15,782 nt of DNA, taken from contig CALMBS010000051.1 of the NCBI GenBank assembly GCA_937860285.1, positions 1 through 15,782 of the forward strand, written 5' to 3'. The notes beneath the pieces are model-generated. The model was not told the origin of the DNA. It did not search any database and saw only the letters and a list, made by a program, of their open reading frames with translations. This DNA comes from an uncultured Chloroflexota bacterium. Lineage in GTDB: Bacteria > Chloroflexota > Dehalococcoidia > UBA2247 > RBG-13-53-26. The translations under genes were made by a program, and so were the position numbers. Shown piece after piece: positions 6,215 to 12,988 of this stretch. Positions within the stretch are counted from its first letter, which is position 1. Each line of letters opens with the position of its first letter.

Positions 6215-6355
6215 ATGGGTGTGTGGGACTACGTATTCATCATCGGCAGCATCTTCGTCTTCGTCTTCGTCTTCGTCATGGACGTCCTCCTGCTGCGGGA
6301 GTGGCTCCAAAAGAGGAGGGACCGGCAGAAGAATGCCGGTCCCCCCAAAGAATAG
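6215..6355 (+). CDS. Single-pass membrane microprotein, 46 residues
   Basis: ATG 6215 to TAG 6355. Residues 5-27 form one very hydrophobic helix (DYVFIIGSIFVFVFVFVMDV), in part built from repeated TTCGTC codon pairs. A strongly basic tail follows (REWLQKRRDRQKN), which by the positive-inside rule would put the C-terminus in the cytoplasm. TGAGG at 6208-6212 is close to the start and CAGGG at 6201-6205 is better spaced. The gene converges on the zinc-ribbon operon with 11 bp between stops, and its 3' codons carry the opposite operon's terminator stem. The nature of the peptide is unknown; it resembles small regulatory or complex-stabilising membrane proteins only in form. Confidence 0.5.
   Translation: MGVWDYVFIIGSIFVFVFVFVMDVLLLREWLQKRRDRQKNAGPPKE
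6309..6343 (-). terminator. Intrinsic terminator of the zinc-ribbon operon, inside the opposite gene
   Basis: On the minus strand, GGGACCGGCA and TGCCGGTCCC form a perfect 10-bp stem with a six-base loop (arms 6334-6343 and 6318-6327), followed directly by TCCTCTTTT (6317-6309). It is 24 bp past the stop of the minus-strand gene at 6367. It overlaps codons 32-43 of the plus-strand microprotein. Confidence 0.6.
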
Positions 6356-6361
6356 CCTCTT

Positions 6362-6380
6362 CGCCTTCAGGCGTTCTTTT
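6362..6380 (+). terminator. Short plus-strand terminator in the 3' end of the opposing gene
   Basis: CGCC (6362-6365) TTCA GGCG (6370-6373) followed by TTCTTTT to 6380. The stem is only four pairs, so termination may be weak. It would end transcripts of the microprotein gene that stops at 6355, and it lies in the last codons of the minus-strand gene. Confidence 0.35.
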
Positions 6381-6879
6381 CGGCGATATCCCCGGCCACG
6401 GGGAGCTTCCACTTCTCGCCCTGGTAGGCCTTGATCATGAGCAGAATCCAGAGGACGAAGGCCGCGACACCCAGGATGGTGCCCAGGATCCAGCCCACCA
6501 CCGGGATGAAGCTGAGCACAATCGACAACACTGAAAACGCCCCGAAGACCACGATGGACTGCATGGCGTGGAACCGGACGAACTTGTTCTCCTTCTCCAT
6601 CAGGAAGAAGATCAGCCCGGTCACCCAACCCACCAGGTAGCAGAGCAGCCCGGCGACATTCGGTTCGATGTTCATGGTGCTGCCGGGCCGGCCGGCCCCC
6701 GCCGCCAGGGGCGCCCCGCACTTGGCGCAGAAGGCGGTGCCGCTGACGTTCTCCGCCCCGCACTTGCCGCAGAAGACCTTGCCCGCCGGCTGCGGGGTCT
6801 CCGCCGGCATGGCCGCCCCGCACTTGGGGCAGAACTGGTTGCCCGGAGCGGCCTCCGCTCCGCACTTGGGACACTGCAT
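6367..6879 (-). CDS. Zinc-ribbon membrane protein with DUF4870 domain
   Basis: A 170-residue protein. The N-terminus has six Cys in CxxC pairs: C3/C6 with C17/C20, typical of a zinc ribbon (MQCPKCGAE), then C37/C40 and C51/C54 forming a second ribbon. After a Gly/Ala linker come three hydrophobic segments (about 74-93, 107-126, 128-150) with NKFVRFHAMQSI before the second and GEKWKLPVAGDIAE at the end. That is the recognisable DUF4870/Tic20-like pattern. Function of the family is not established; zinc ribbons presumably face the cytoplasm. The start ATG 6879 is supported by AAGGAGGAGG (6884-6893). It is the second gene of a two-gene minus-strand operon, 27 bp after its neighbour, and is followed by a clear terminator. 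Confidence 0.85.
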   Translation of the reverse strand: MQCPKCGAEAAPGNQFCPKCGAAMPAETPQPAGKVFCGKCGAENVSGTAFCAKCGAPLAAGAGRPGSTMNIEPNVAGLLCYLVGWVTGLIFFLMEKENKFVRFHAMQSIVVFGAFSVLSIVLSFIPVVGWILGTILGVAAFVLWILLMIKAYQGEKWKLPVAGDIAEKNA

Positions 6880-6906
6880 CTCGCCTCCTCCTTACAGTTG
6901 TAGAGT

Positions 6907-7422
6907 CTACTTCTTCAGAGCGCGCGTAGTCTCCAGGAACCCGCCGATGGCCGTGGCCAGGCCGCCCACCATCGCGACGTAGACACCGGCGCCGATGTCA
7001 CCTATGTACTCCTTGTTGTCGTCCAGGTAGACCATCTCCTGGAAGATGAGAGCGAGGCAGACCCCGCTCAGGACCAGGACTACGATCCCCCAGGCCCCGG
7101 GGGTGCCGCCGCGGGCCAGCACCATGGCCAGGACCATGATGGCCCCCAGGGCCAGCACCACCGGCCCGGCGGCCATCTGGACCCCGAGGATATCGGGGCC
7201 GGAACGGCTTATCCAGGACAGGAAGGAGCCCAGGCAGAGCATCAGTGCCCCCAGGCCCACCATTACCGCCACCGGATCGCGCCCCACGATGGCCGCGGTG
7301 GAGGACCACCACTGCGAGAACTGGTCCTGCCCCTTCGCTTCCCCGGCGGTCATGGGCGCGCCGCAGGAGCCGCAGAAGACGGTCCCCTCCGGGACCTCTG
7401 CCCCACACTTACTGCACTTCAA
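6907..7422 (-). CDS. Zinc-ribbon protein with four membrane helices
   Basis: A 171-residue protein that starts at TTG 7422. The N-terminal zinc ribbon has C3, C6, C17 and C20 (KCSKCGAEV, FCGSCGAP), followed by a Gln/Trp-containing linker (DQFSQWW). Four hydrophobic helices follow (about 51-71, 83-103, 109-128, 143-164). The loop before the last helix is acidic (LDDNKEYIGDIG) and the tail is basic. The same ribbon-plus-membrane plan as the next gene suggests paired function or a shared origin, but the membrane parts are not alike. No known family name beyond zinc-ribbon domain protein. It is the first gene of the operon, with the promoter 55 bp upstream at 7477-7506. Confidence 0.82.
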   Translation of the reverse strand: MKCSKCGAEVPEGTVFCGSCGAPMTAGEAKGQDQFSQWWSSTAAIVGRDPVAVMVGLGALMLCLGSFLSWISRSGPDILGVQMAAGPVVLALGAIMVLAMVLARGGTPGAWGIVVLVLSGVCLALIFQEMVYLDDNKEYIGDIGAGVYVAMVGGLATAIGGFLETTRALKK

Positions 7423-7430
7423 CGTCCCTT

Positions 7431-7437
7431 CCTCCTT
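7431..7437 (-). promoter_or_regulatory. Ribosome binding site supporting a TTG start
   Basis: AAGGAGG on the minus strand, eight bases before TTG 7422. No ATG or GTG lies in frame at a better distance, and the CxxC motif begins at residue 3, so the TTG must be the start. Confidence 0.65.
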
Positions 7438-7476
7438 CCGCAGGGCCGTGCCCTCATAGTCCCGGCACAGCCTGAC

Positions 7477-7506
7477 ATCCTAATATCTGGAGACGTGGCC
7501 TGTCAA
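7477..7506 (-). promoter_or_regulatory. Promoter of the zinc-ribbon operon
   Basis: On the minus strand, TTGACA (7506-7501), 18-bp spacer, TAGGAT (7482-7477). Transcription would start near 7470, giving a leader of roughly 48 nt that contains the ribosome binding site at 7437-7431. Confidence 0.52.
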
Positions 7507-7525
7507 TGGCCGGCAACAGGGGGGT

Positions 7526-7550
7526 CCGCCGCGCCGTCCCGGCGCGGCGG
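7526..7550 (-). terminator. GC-rich hairpin downstream of the sensor gene
   Basis: CCGCCGCGCCG (7526-7536) and CGGCGCGGCGG (7540-7550) are perfect complements of 11 bp with a three-base loop, 21 bp past the stop of the gene at 7572. No T-run follows on either strand. It separates the sensor gene from the promoter of the zinc-ribbon operon and probably limits read-through. Confidence 0.5.
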
Positions 7551-7571
7551 CGGAATGACCGGGCCCGCCGC

Positions 7572-10500
7572 TCAGTCGTCAAACTTGAAGGCCCCGCCGC
7601 TGAAGACCCTCATGCAGGCTTCAACCACGCTGGCGTCGTAGAGGACGCCCTTGTTGTTGACGATCTCTTTGAGGGCCTTCTCCAGGCCGATGGCCGGCCG
7701 GTACGGCCGGTGGGATGACATAGCTTCGACGACATCGGCCACGGCCAGGATCCTGGCCTCCATGACTATCTCGTCGCCCTTCAGGCCCGCGGGATAGCCG
7801 GTGCCATTCATCCTCTCATGGTGCTGGATCACGATGTCGGATATGGGCCAGGGGAACTCGATGTTCTTCAGTATCTCGTGGCCGGCCTGCGGATGGCTCT
7901 TGATGATGGCGAACTCCACCTCGGTCAGCTGGCCGGGCTTGCTCAGGATCTCGGTGGGGATGAATATCTTGCCCAGGTCGTGCAGCAGGCCGGAGATGCG
8001 GACCCTCTGTATCTGATCGTTCGGCAGCGACATCTCGCTGGCGATGGCATAGGCCAGCTTGGTCACCCTTCGCTGGTGTCCGGCAGTATACGGGTCCCTG
8101 GTCTCGACGGTCAGGGCAATGGCCTGTATGGTGCCCTCCACCGTCCTCTGCAGCTTCCGGAAGCTGTCCTGCGCCTCTTCCTCGGCCCGTTTCCTTTCGG
8201 TAACGTCCCGGTTCATGCCGCGGAAGCCGCTGACGTTGCCATTGGCATCGTAGAAGGGCACTCCGCTGGTCTCCAGGACCACCTTGTGGCCGTCCTTGTG
8301 CAGGCAGATGTTCTCCACGAAGGCAAAGGGCTTCTTCCCGGTCAGTGCGGTGTCGAAGACCCGGGCCACGCGGTTGGCCTCCTTGAGCGGCATGAGGTCC
8401 ACCGGCGCCTTGCCGATCACCTCCTCCGGCTCATACCCCAGTATGTCCTTGATCTTGCGGCTGACATACGTGTAGACCAGCTTGTCGTTGACCTCCCAGA
8501 CCCAGTCGCTGGTGGACTCGATCAGGCTGCGGAACCGCCCCTCGCTGTCGCTGACGGCCTTCTCGGACTTCTTCCGCTCCGAGATATCGCGCAGGACCCC
8601 CATGAACTCGATGGGTTTCCCGGCGCTGTCACGCACTACGGTGACCGTGGTGTCCATCCAGGTCGTGGTGCCGTCTTTGCGCTTCAGCTCCAGCTCCATG
8701 CTCCCTGGCTTGAACGGCTTCTCCGACTCCTTTTTCAGGAAGGACGTGGCCTTGGCCATGCGCTCGGTAGCCTCCTGGGCCGATTCCCGGGTGACCATCC
8801 TCTCCAGCCCGGAGGAGATGGACTCCTCCACGCTGTAGCCCAGCAGGCGCTCCATCGAAGGGCTGATGTACTTCGGCTTGAGATTCAGATCGGTGACCCA
8901 GATCACGTCCGAGATATTCTCCGCCAGGAGGCGATAGCGCTTCTCGCTGTCGAAGAGCTGCTGCGCCGAGGTCCGGCGCTCACTGATATCCCGGGTCACG
9001 CCGATCCAGCCCGCACCGCCCCCGTCCGGCCCCGTGACCGGTGACATCCTGGTCTCGGTCCAGATCGTGGGGCCATCCTTGCGCTTCAGCTCCAGCTCCA
9101 TGCTGGATGTGCCCGGCTGCTCCTTGATGCTCTGCTTCACCTTGGCCGCGGATTCGGCAGCGAAGGCCTCGCGGATGGGCAAGGCCAGGGCCTCATCCAC
9201 GCTGTAGCCGCTCAGCCGCAGGACGGATGGGCTGACATAGGTCAGCCGGCCGCTCTTGTCCATGGTCCATATAACATCGGTCACATTCTCGGCCAGCAGC
9301 CGGTAGCGCTTCTCGCTCTCTTCCAGCGACTGCTGCGTCTTCCGCCGCTCGGTGATATCGCGGGCCACGCCCAGAACGCCCATCACCTTGCCGTCGGCGT
9401 CGCGCAGGAAGCTGGCCTTGATCTCCACCCAGACTGCGGCGCCGTCCTTCCGGATCATTTCGAGCACCAGCAGCCGAGATCGCTGCGGGTCGGCGGACGC
9501 CACCGTCTCGTTGTCCAGCTCTTCGGCCAGGGCCTTCTGAATGGATTCGAGAGAGGCCGGACTCATGAACGGATTCAGGTTCTGGGCCAGCACTTCCTCC
9601 GGGGTGTACCCCAACAGTTGCAGCGTCGAGGGGCTGAGGTAGGTGAACCGGAGGTCCAGGTCCGTTATCCAGATGACATCGGAGGCATTCTCGGCCAGGA
9701 TCCGATAGCGCTTCTCGCTCTCCTTGAGGGCCGTGTCCGCCTGCTGGCGCTCGGTGACATCCCGAAGAGTGACCACGATGCCGGCAATGGCGGGATCATC
9801 AAGGAGGTTGGTGCTGCTGGTCTCGATGGTGCGCCAGGTGCCGTCCTGGTGCCGGATCCGCGTTTCCGCCGTGTCAGAGACCCCAGGGGTTCCCGCGATC
9901 CGCTGGAAGCGGACCTTCATCCGTTCCGCGTCATCCGGATGGAGATACTTGAATATGTCGACCTTCTCCAGGCCGGCCCCATCCATCGACTTGTACCCCA
10001 GGACGCGCTCGCAGGTCGGGCTCTGGTACCTGACCTTGCCGTCGCGGTCAATGACGGTGATGGCATCCGACGTGCTTTCGATGAGGGCCCGGAAATACCT
10101 CTCCTGCCGGCGCAGCGAGTCCTCCGCCTGCTTGCGGAAGGAGACGTCCCTCAGAACCGCGATGCCGCCCTGAACGTTCTCCCCCTGGCCCAGCGTCGCG
10201 ATGCTGGCCTCAAGGCTCAGCACCTGCCCGGACCCGGAGCGGCCCTCGACCCCGAAGTGGCCGACATCCCGGCCCGAGAGCTGGGCCTGGACCGCCGACC
10301 TTATCGCCGCCGCCGAATCGGGGGTGAACATCTTCAGGGCATCGAACTCCCGCCCCAGGATCTCCTCCGGGGGCAGCTCGGAGATGTCCAGGACCCTCTT
10401 GTTCACCCGGATCACCCGGCCGGTATTGTCAAACAGGACGATGCCTTCCAGCACGCCGTCGAAGACCACCTGCAGGTCGGTCTGAGACTGGCTGAGCTGC

Positions 10501-12380
10501 TCCTCCGCCCGCCTCTGGCCGGTGATGTCCTTGATAGAAACGAGAGCGGCCGGCCGCTGCTGGAACTCGGTCCCCACGCACGCGGCGCTGATGCGCACCT
10601 CTGCGCCGCTCCTGGTGATCGCCCGGAGCTCCTCCGCCACGCGCGGGCCGCCGCCGGCCATGGAGCCGTCCAGCATCGCGCCCATGCGCTCCCTGTCTGC
10701 TTCCGAGATGCATTCCAGCGGGTCACTGGCTATCATGTCTGCCGGAGAGGCGAACCCGAATATGGCCGCACAGGCCGGGTTGGACAGCACCACCTTCCTG
10801 GTCTCAGCGTCCACCACCTCCAGCCCGTCGAGCGTGCTTTCGAACATCTGCTTGTAGTTGCGCTGGCCCTGTATCAGGGCCTCCTGCGCCTGCTTGCGCT
10901 GCGTGATGTCGTTGACGAAGTAGAGGTCCGCCGGCCTCCCATCCCAGGCAAACAGCACGGCGTTGAACTCGGCCCACTTGATATTGCCCTGCTTGTCCAC
11001 CACCCTCAGGTCCTGGACGTGGGACAGCTCCTCGCCACGGAGCCTCTTGAACTGGCCGGCCGTCACCGCCCGGCGGTCATCCGGATGGACCAGGTCCGTC
11101 ACCGGCCTCTGCAGGATCTCGCCCTCCGGGTAGCCGATGAACTCGATCATCTTGGGGTTGGCGAACTTGATGGCGCCGTCCTGGATCACCATGATGCCTT
11201 CACTGGCGTTCTGGACCACCAGCTGGTTCCGCTGCTGGGCCGCCCGGAGCTTCTCCTCCGCCTGCCGCCTCGAGGTGATGTCCCTGATGACGGCCACCGC
11301 GCCCACCACCTTGGCCTCCCGCTTCATGGGAGAGATACGGACCTCGACCTCCAGCTTCTGCCCGGACTCGGCAACGGCCTCGATATCGAACGGAGGCACA
11401 TCATGGCCGGCCAGGGTCCTGGCCTGGGCCGAGAACATCTCCGCCGCCCGGCTGGGCGGGAACATCCGGAGGAGGGCAAACTGCTTGCCCATGATGGCTG
11501 GCTCCGCGTACCCGAAGAGCTCCGAAATCCTCTTGTTCGCCCGGACGATCTTCCCGGCCATGTCCAGGATGATGATAGCGTCCCGGACGCCTTCGAAAAC
11601 CACCTGCATCTGCTCGTCGGACTCCGTCGGCGCCTTGGCCTCGGGCACGTCCGGGGGCGCGGCGACCGGCTGCGGCTTTTCGACGACCACCGTCTTCGTC
11701 TCGGGCCGAAGGACCTGCCACCGGTCCTCCTGCTTGACGATGGCCGCCGCATGGCTCCCAAACACGGCGATGGTCTCCGCCGGCCCGCATTTCTCCAGGT
11801 TGTAGGAACATATGGTCAGCAGCGGGTGCGAGCTGTCCAGCCGGCCCAGGTTCTCCTCGAACTCGGCGGCCATCGGCCACTGGCACTGCTCGATCCAGCT
11901 CATGTTGCCGACCATTCTCATGCCGGCGTACTCGTTCTGGAGGGCCCGGCCGACGACATCCAGGGTGCTTTCCACCATCTTGCGCGGCTCAAACGGCCCC
12001 TGGCGGAAGTACCACCCGTTGTGGTCCACGAACCTCATCTGCCCCCGCTCGACGTACTCCTGGCACTCGGGCCAGGCGGCCGCCATGGCCTCCGCCGCGG
12101 CGTCGGGGTCGATGAGATCGGTGGCCACCCAGATGCAGAACTCGTTGTTCTCCAGCCCCGCCCGCAGGTAAGGCACCGCTATGTCGATGAGATCCTGCTT
12201 CGTCCGGTAGAACTGGGCCAGGTGCGTGCCCCAGGGGATGTTGCCCAGGAAGTCCAGGCCCGATCTGCGGAACGCGGACTGCTTCACCTCACCCCCCTGG
12301 TCGGGAGGAGAACCAAACACGCTGCTCTCCGCTTCACTGGCCGAACACACGGAACCCTCACTCACTGTGTTTCCAGGCAC
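7572..12380 (-). CDS. MEDS - 9 x PAS - HD-GYP sensor phosphodiesterase, 1602 residues
   Basis: A very large soluble signal protein without membrane segments. Residues 40-215 match the MEDS sensory domain (GLDFLGNIPWGTHLAQFYRT). Nine PAS domains follow at about 255-370, 380-495, 503-622, 632-750, 758-878, 887-1012, 1022-1136, 1145-1270 and 1279-1398, most ending in RDI/RDV-(T/S)ER-like motifs. The C-terminal HD-GYP domain (about 1408-1595) keeps H1435, HDLGK (1467-1471), H1496, HHERMNGTGYP (1520-1530), the Asp in AVADVVEAM (D1549) and RPYRP. It is therefore predicted to hydrolyse cyclic-di-GMP under control of the sensory domains. No GGDEF, kinase or receiver domain is present. GTG 12380 is the start, with GGAGG at 12386-12390 five bases upstream. 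PAS 6-8 share SEKRYR(I/L)LAEN-x-(S/T)DVIW and are recent duplicates. PAS ligands (heme, flavin, others) cannot be told by eye. It is transcribed alone. Confidence 0.93.
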   Translation of the reverse strand: MPGNTVSEGSVCSASEAESSVFGSPPDQGGEVKQSAFRRSGLDFLGNIPWGTHLAQFYRTKQDLIDIAVPYLRAGLENNEFCIWVATDLIDPDAAAEAMAAAWPECQEYVERGQMRFVDHNGWYFRQGPFEPRKMVESTLDVVGRALQNEYAGMRMVGNMSWIEQCQWPMAAEFEENLGRLDSSHPLLTICSYNLEKCGPAETIAVFGSHAAAIVKQEDRWQVLRPETKTVVVEKPQPVAAPPDVPEAKAPTESDEQMQVVFEGVRDAIIILDMAGKIVRANKRISELFGYAEPAIMGKQFALLRMFPPSRAAEMFSAQARTLAGHDVPPFDIEAVAESGQKLEVEVRISPMKREAKVVGAVAVIRDITSRRQAEEKLRAAQQRNQLVVQNASEGIMVIQDGAIKFANPKMIEFIGYPEGEILQRPVTDLVHPDDRRAVTAGQFKRLRGEELSHVQDLRVVDKQGNIKWAEFNAVLFAWDGRPADLYFVNDITQRKQAQEALIQGQRNYKQMFESTLDGLEVVDAETRKVVLSNPACAAIFGFASPADMIASDPLECISEADRERMGAMLDGSMAGGGPRVAEELRAITRSGAEVRISAACVGTEFQQRPAALVSIKDITGQRRAEEQLSQSQTDLQVVFDGVLEGIVLFDNTGRVIRVNKRVLDISELPPEEILGREFDALKMFTPDSAAAIRSAVQAQLSGRDVGHFGVEGRSGSGQVLSLEASIATLGQGENVQGGIAVLRDVSFRKQAEDSLRRQERYFRALIESTSDAITVIDRDGKVRYQSPTCERVLGYKSMDGAGLEKVDIFKYLHPDDAERMKVRFQRIAGTPGVSDTAETRIRHQDGTWRTIETSSTNLLDDPAIAGIVVTLRDVTERQQADTALKESEKRYRILAENASDVIWITDLDLRFTYLSPSTLQLLGYTPEEVLAQNLNPFMSPASLESIQKALAEELDNETVASADPQRSRLLVLEMIRKDGAAVWVEIKASFLRDADGKVMGVLGVARDITERRKTQQSLEESEKRYRLLAENVTDVIWTMDKSGRLTYVSPSVLRLSGYSVDEALALPIREAFAAESAAKVKQSIKEQPGTSSMELELKRKDGPTIWTETRMSPVTGPDGGGAGWIGVTRDISERRTSAQQLFDSEKRYRLLAENISDVIWVTDLNLKPKYISPSMERLLGYSVEESISSGLERMVTRESAQEATERMAKATSFLKKESEKPFKPGSMELELKRKDGTTTWMDTTVTVVRDSAGKPIEFMGVLRDISERKKSEKAVSDSEGRFRSLIESTSDWVWEVNDKLVYTYVSRKIKDILGYEPEEVIGKAPVDLMPLKEANRVARVFDTALTGKKPFAFVENICLHKDGHKVVLETSGVPFYDANGNVSGFRGMNRDVTERKRAEEEAQDSFRKLQRTVEGTIQAIALTVETRDPYTAGHQRRVTKLAYAIASEMSLPNDQIQRVRISGLLHDLGKIFIPTEILSKPGQLTEVEFAIIKSHPQAGHEILKNIEFPWPISDIVIQHHERMNGTGYPAGLKGDEIVMEARILAVADVVEAMSSHRPYRPAIGLEKALKEIVNNKGVLYDASVVEACMRVFSGGAFKFDD
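8677..9104 (-). repeat. Near-exact sequence repeat in two adjacent PAS modules
   Basis: The 26 bases at 8677-8702 are identical to those at 9079-9104, 402 bp apart, and encode SMELELKRKDG in PAS domains 8 and 7. A 13-base motif (AGCGCTTCTCGCT on the plus strand) encoding part of SEKRYR recurs at 8935, 9305 and 9707, again once per PAS module. This points to recent tandem duplication, or to gene conversion between modules. Confidence 0.75.
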
Positions 12381-12725
12381 AAGATCCTCCCTCTAGCCGC
12401 TACCGCGGAGCCAGGACTGGGTGTCGGCGCCGAGAGGCGAGCCAGGCAGCACCCACCAGCCACACACCCGACCGACCGGACAGGGGACGAAGATCATTCG
12501 GCACTCAACTCTACGACATGATGCGTTCGCGCTTCCGATAATGGCAACCCCAATTCTCACACCAGGCCGTCCCCCCCGACAAGATACTGAAGGCTAAGAA
12601 ATATGACCCAATCGGCTAGCTCTTGGCGGGCCGGCGGGGGTCCTCACGGACGGCGAGAACTGAGCGGTCCCGGCAGGGCATCATGCCGGACCCGGGCCGG
12701 CCATCGGAGGACAGTTTGGGGCGAA

Positions 12726-12778
12726 AAAGCGCGATATCGAGAGAAAAAGTGGAGGAGTGAAGGCAGGTATATCGCTTT
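12726..12778 (-). terminator. Weak long-loop terminator candidate downstream of GAF-HPRT
   Basis: On the minus strand, AAAGCGATAT (12778-12769) can pair with ATATCG-(CG)-CTTT (12737-12726), ten pairs with a two-base bulge, and the T-run CTTTTT follows at 12729-12724. The loop is about 31 bases, which is long for an intrinsic terminator. It could end minus-strand transcripts from 12969, or be a structured regulatory element. Confidence 0.22.
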
Positions 12779-12827
12779 CTTCTCTGCTGACTGCCCGGTG
12801 GTTGCCCTGTGGCTCTCATGGAGGCAT

Positions 12828-12856
12828 TTGACAGAACCGGCGGCCAGTGTTATTCT
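12828..12856 (+). promoter_or_regulatory. Orphan near-consensus promoter
   Basis: Perfect TTGACA (12828-12833), exactly 17-bp spacer, TATTCT (12851-12856) with an extended -10 TG-T (12848-12850). It is among the best promoter matches in the window, yet no plus-strand protein gene follows it anywhere to the right edge. The transcript would begin near 12862-12863, at the first base of the inverted repeat described in the next entry. Confidence 0.6.
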
Positions 12857-12862
12857 AACAAA

Positions 12863-12988
12863 ACCCTAGGTGGTCGAACCAGCTGTAAAAGGAATATAGA
12901 ACCGCCGGTGGATCGGATGGGCGGCAAATGGGATCGGGAAGGCGGGATTACCGAGGAGGCTGGGGAGGTTACCTAGGGTCTTCTTTTT
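12863..12988 (+). ncRNA. Candidate small structured RNA
   Basis: The predicted transcript begins with ACCCTAGGT (12863-12871) and ends with its perfect complement ACCTAGGGT (12971-12979), then CTTCTTTTT (12980-12988). Inside, CCAGC (12879-12883) pairs with GCTGG (12959-12963), extending the closing stem. CCGCC (12902-12906) pairs with GGCGG (12920-12924), and TCGG (12934-12937) with CCGA (12951-12954), each closing a 13-base loop. This gives a three-way junction of about 120 nt whose 3' arm and T-run lie in the last codons of the GAF-HPRT gene on the other strand. It matches no RNA family I know: not SRP RNA, not tmRNA, and too short for a typical 6S RNA. The same inverted repeat could instead shape the end of the minus-strand message. 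Confidence 0.38.

Larger units (their letters stand above)
12381..12968. other. Intergenic region between the sensor gene and the GAF-HPRT gene
   Basis: 588 bp with no convincing protein gene. It has the ribosome binding site of the sensor gene (12386-12390). On the minus strand only weak promoter candidates for that gene are visible; the best I find is TTGTCG with GAGAAT 18 bp away, near 12550-12580. A stem GGTCCCGGCA/TGCCGGACC with one bulge lies at 12666-12692, and a larger inverted repeat at 12726-12778. The strong plus-strand promoter (12828-12856) and the start of a candidate RNA fill the right end. Short frames at 12603-12869 (plus) and 12616-12819 (minus) overlap each other and look non-coding. 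Confidence 0.5.

Noticed and set aside
6251..6280. Short TTCGTC tandem repeat
   Set aside because: It is explained as codons for alternating Phe and Val in a membrane helix; too short for a separate repeat or CRISPR feature.
5720..6874. 384-codon minus-strand frame
   Set aside because: It overlaps the DUF4870 zinc-ribbon gene in a shifted frame. The product is Arg/Gly-rich followed by an Asp/Glu repeat made by reading the TTCGTC run backwards.
7818..9044. 408-codon plus-strand open frame
   Set aside because: Antisense shadow of the HD-GYP and last PAS domains; no family features.
9618..12521. 967-codon plus-strand open frame opposite the sensor gene
   Set aside because: It is antisense to clear MEDS/PAS coding sequence. 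Its product is His/Leu/Asp/Arg/Pro-rich low-complexity without domains, a typical shadow of a GC-rich gene.
12603..12869. 88-codon plus frame and overlapping 67-codon minus frame (12616-12819)
   Set aside because: They overlap each other, lack ribosome binding sites, and encode Arg/Gly-rich sequence with no domain; the plus frame also runs through the promoter at 12828.
12863..12988. Identification of the candidate RNA as SRP RNA, 6S RNA or a known riboswitch
   Set aside because: No SRP GGAAGGAAGCAGCC-like loop, too short and wrong shape for 6S, and no match to TPP, cobalamin, SAM, guanidine or cyclic-di-GMP riboswitch cores that I can recall.
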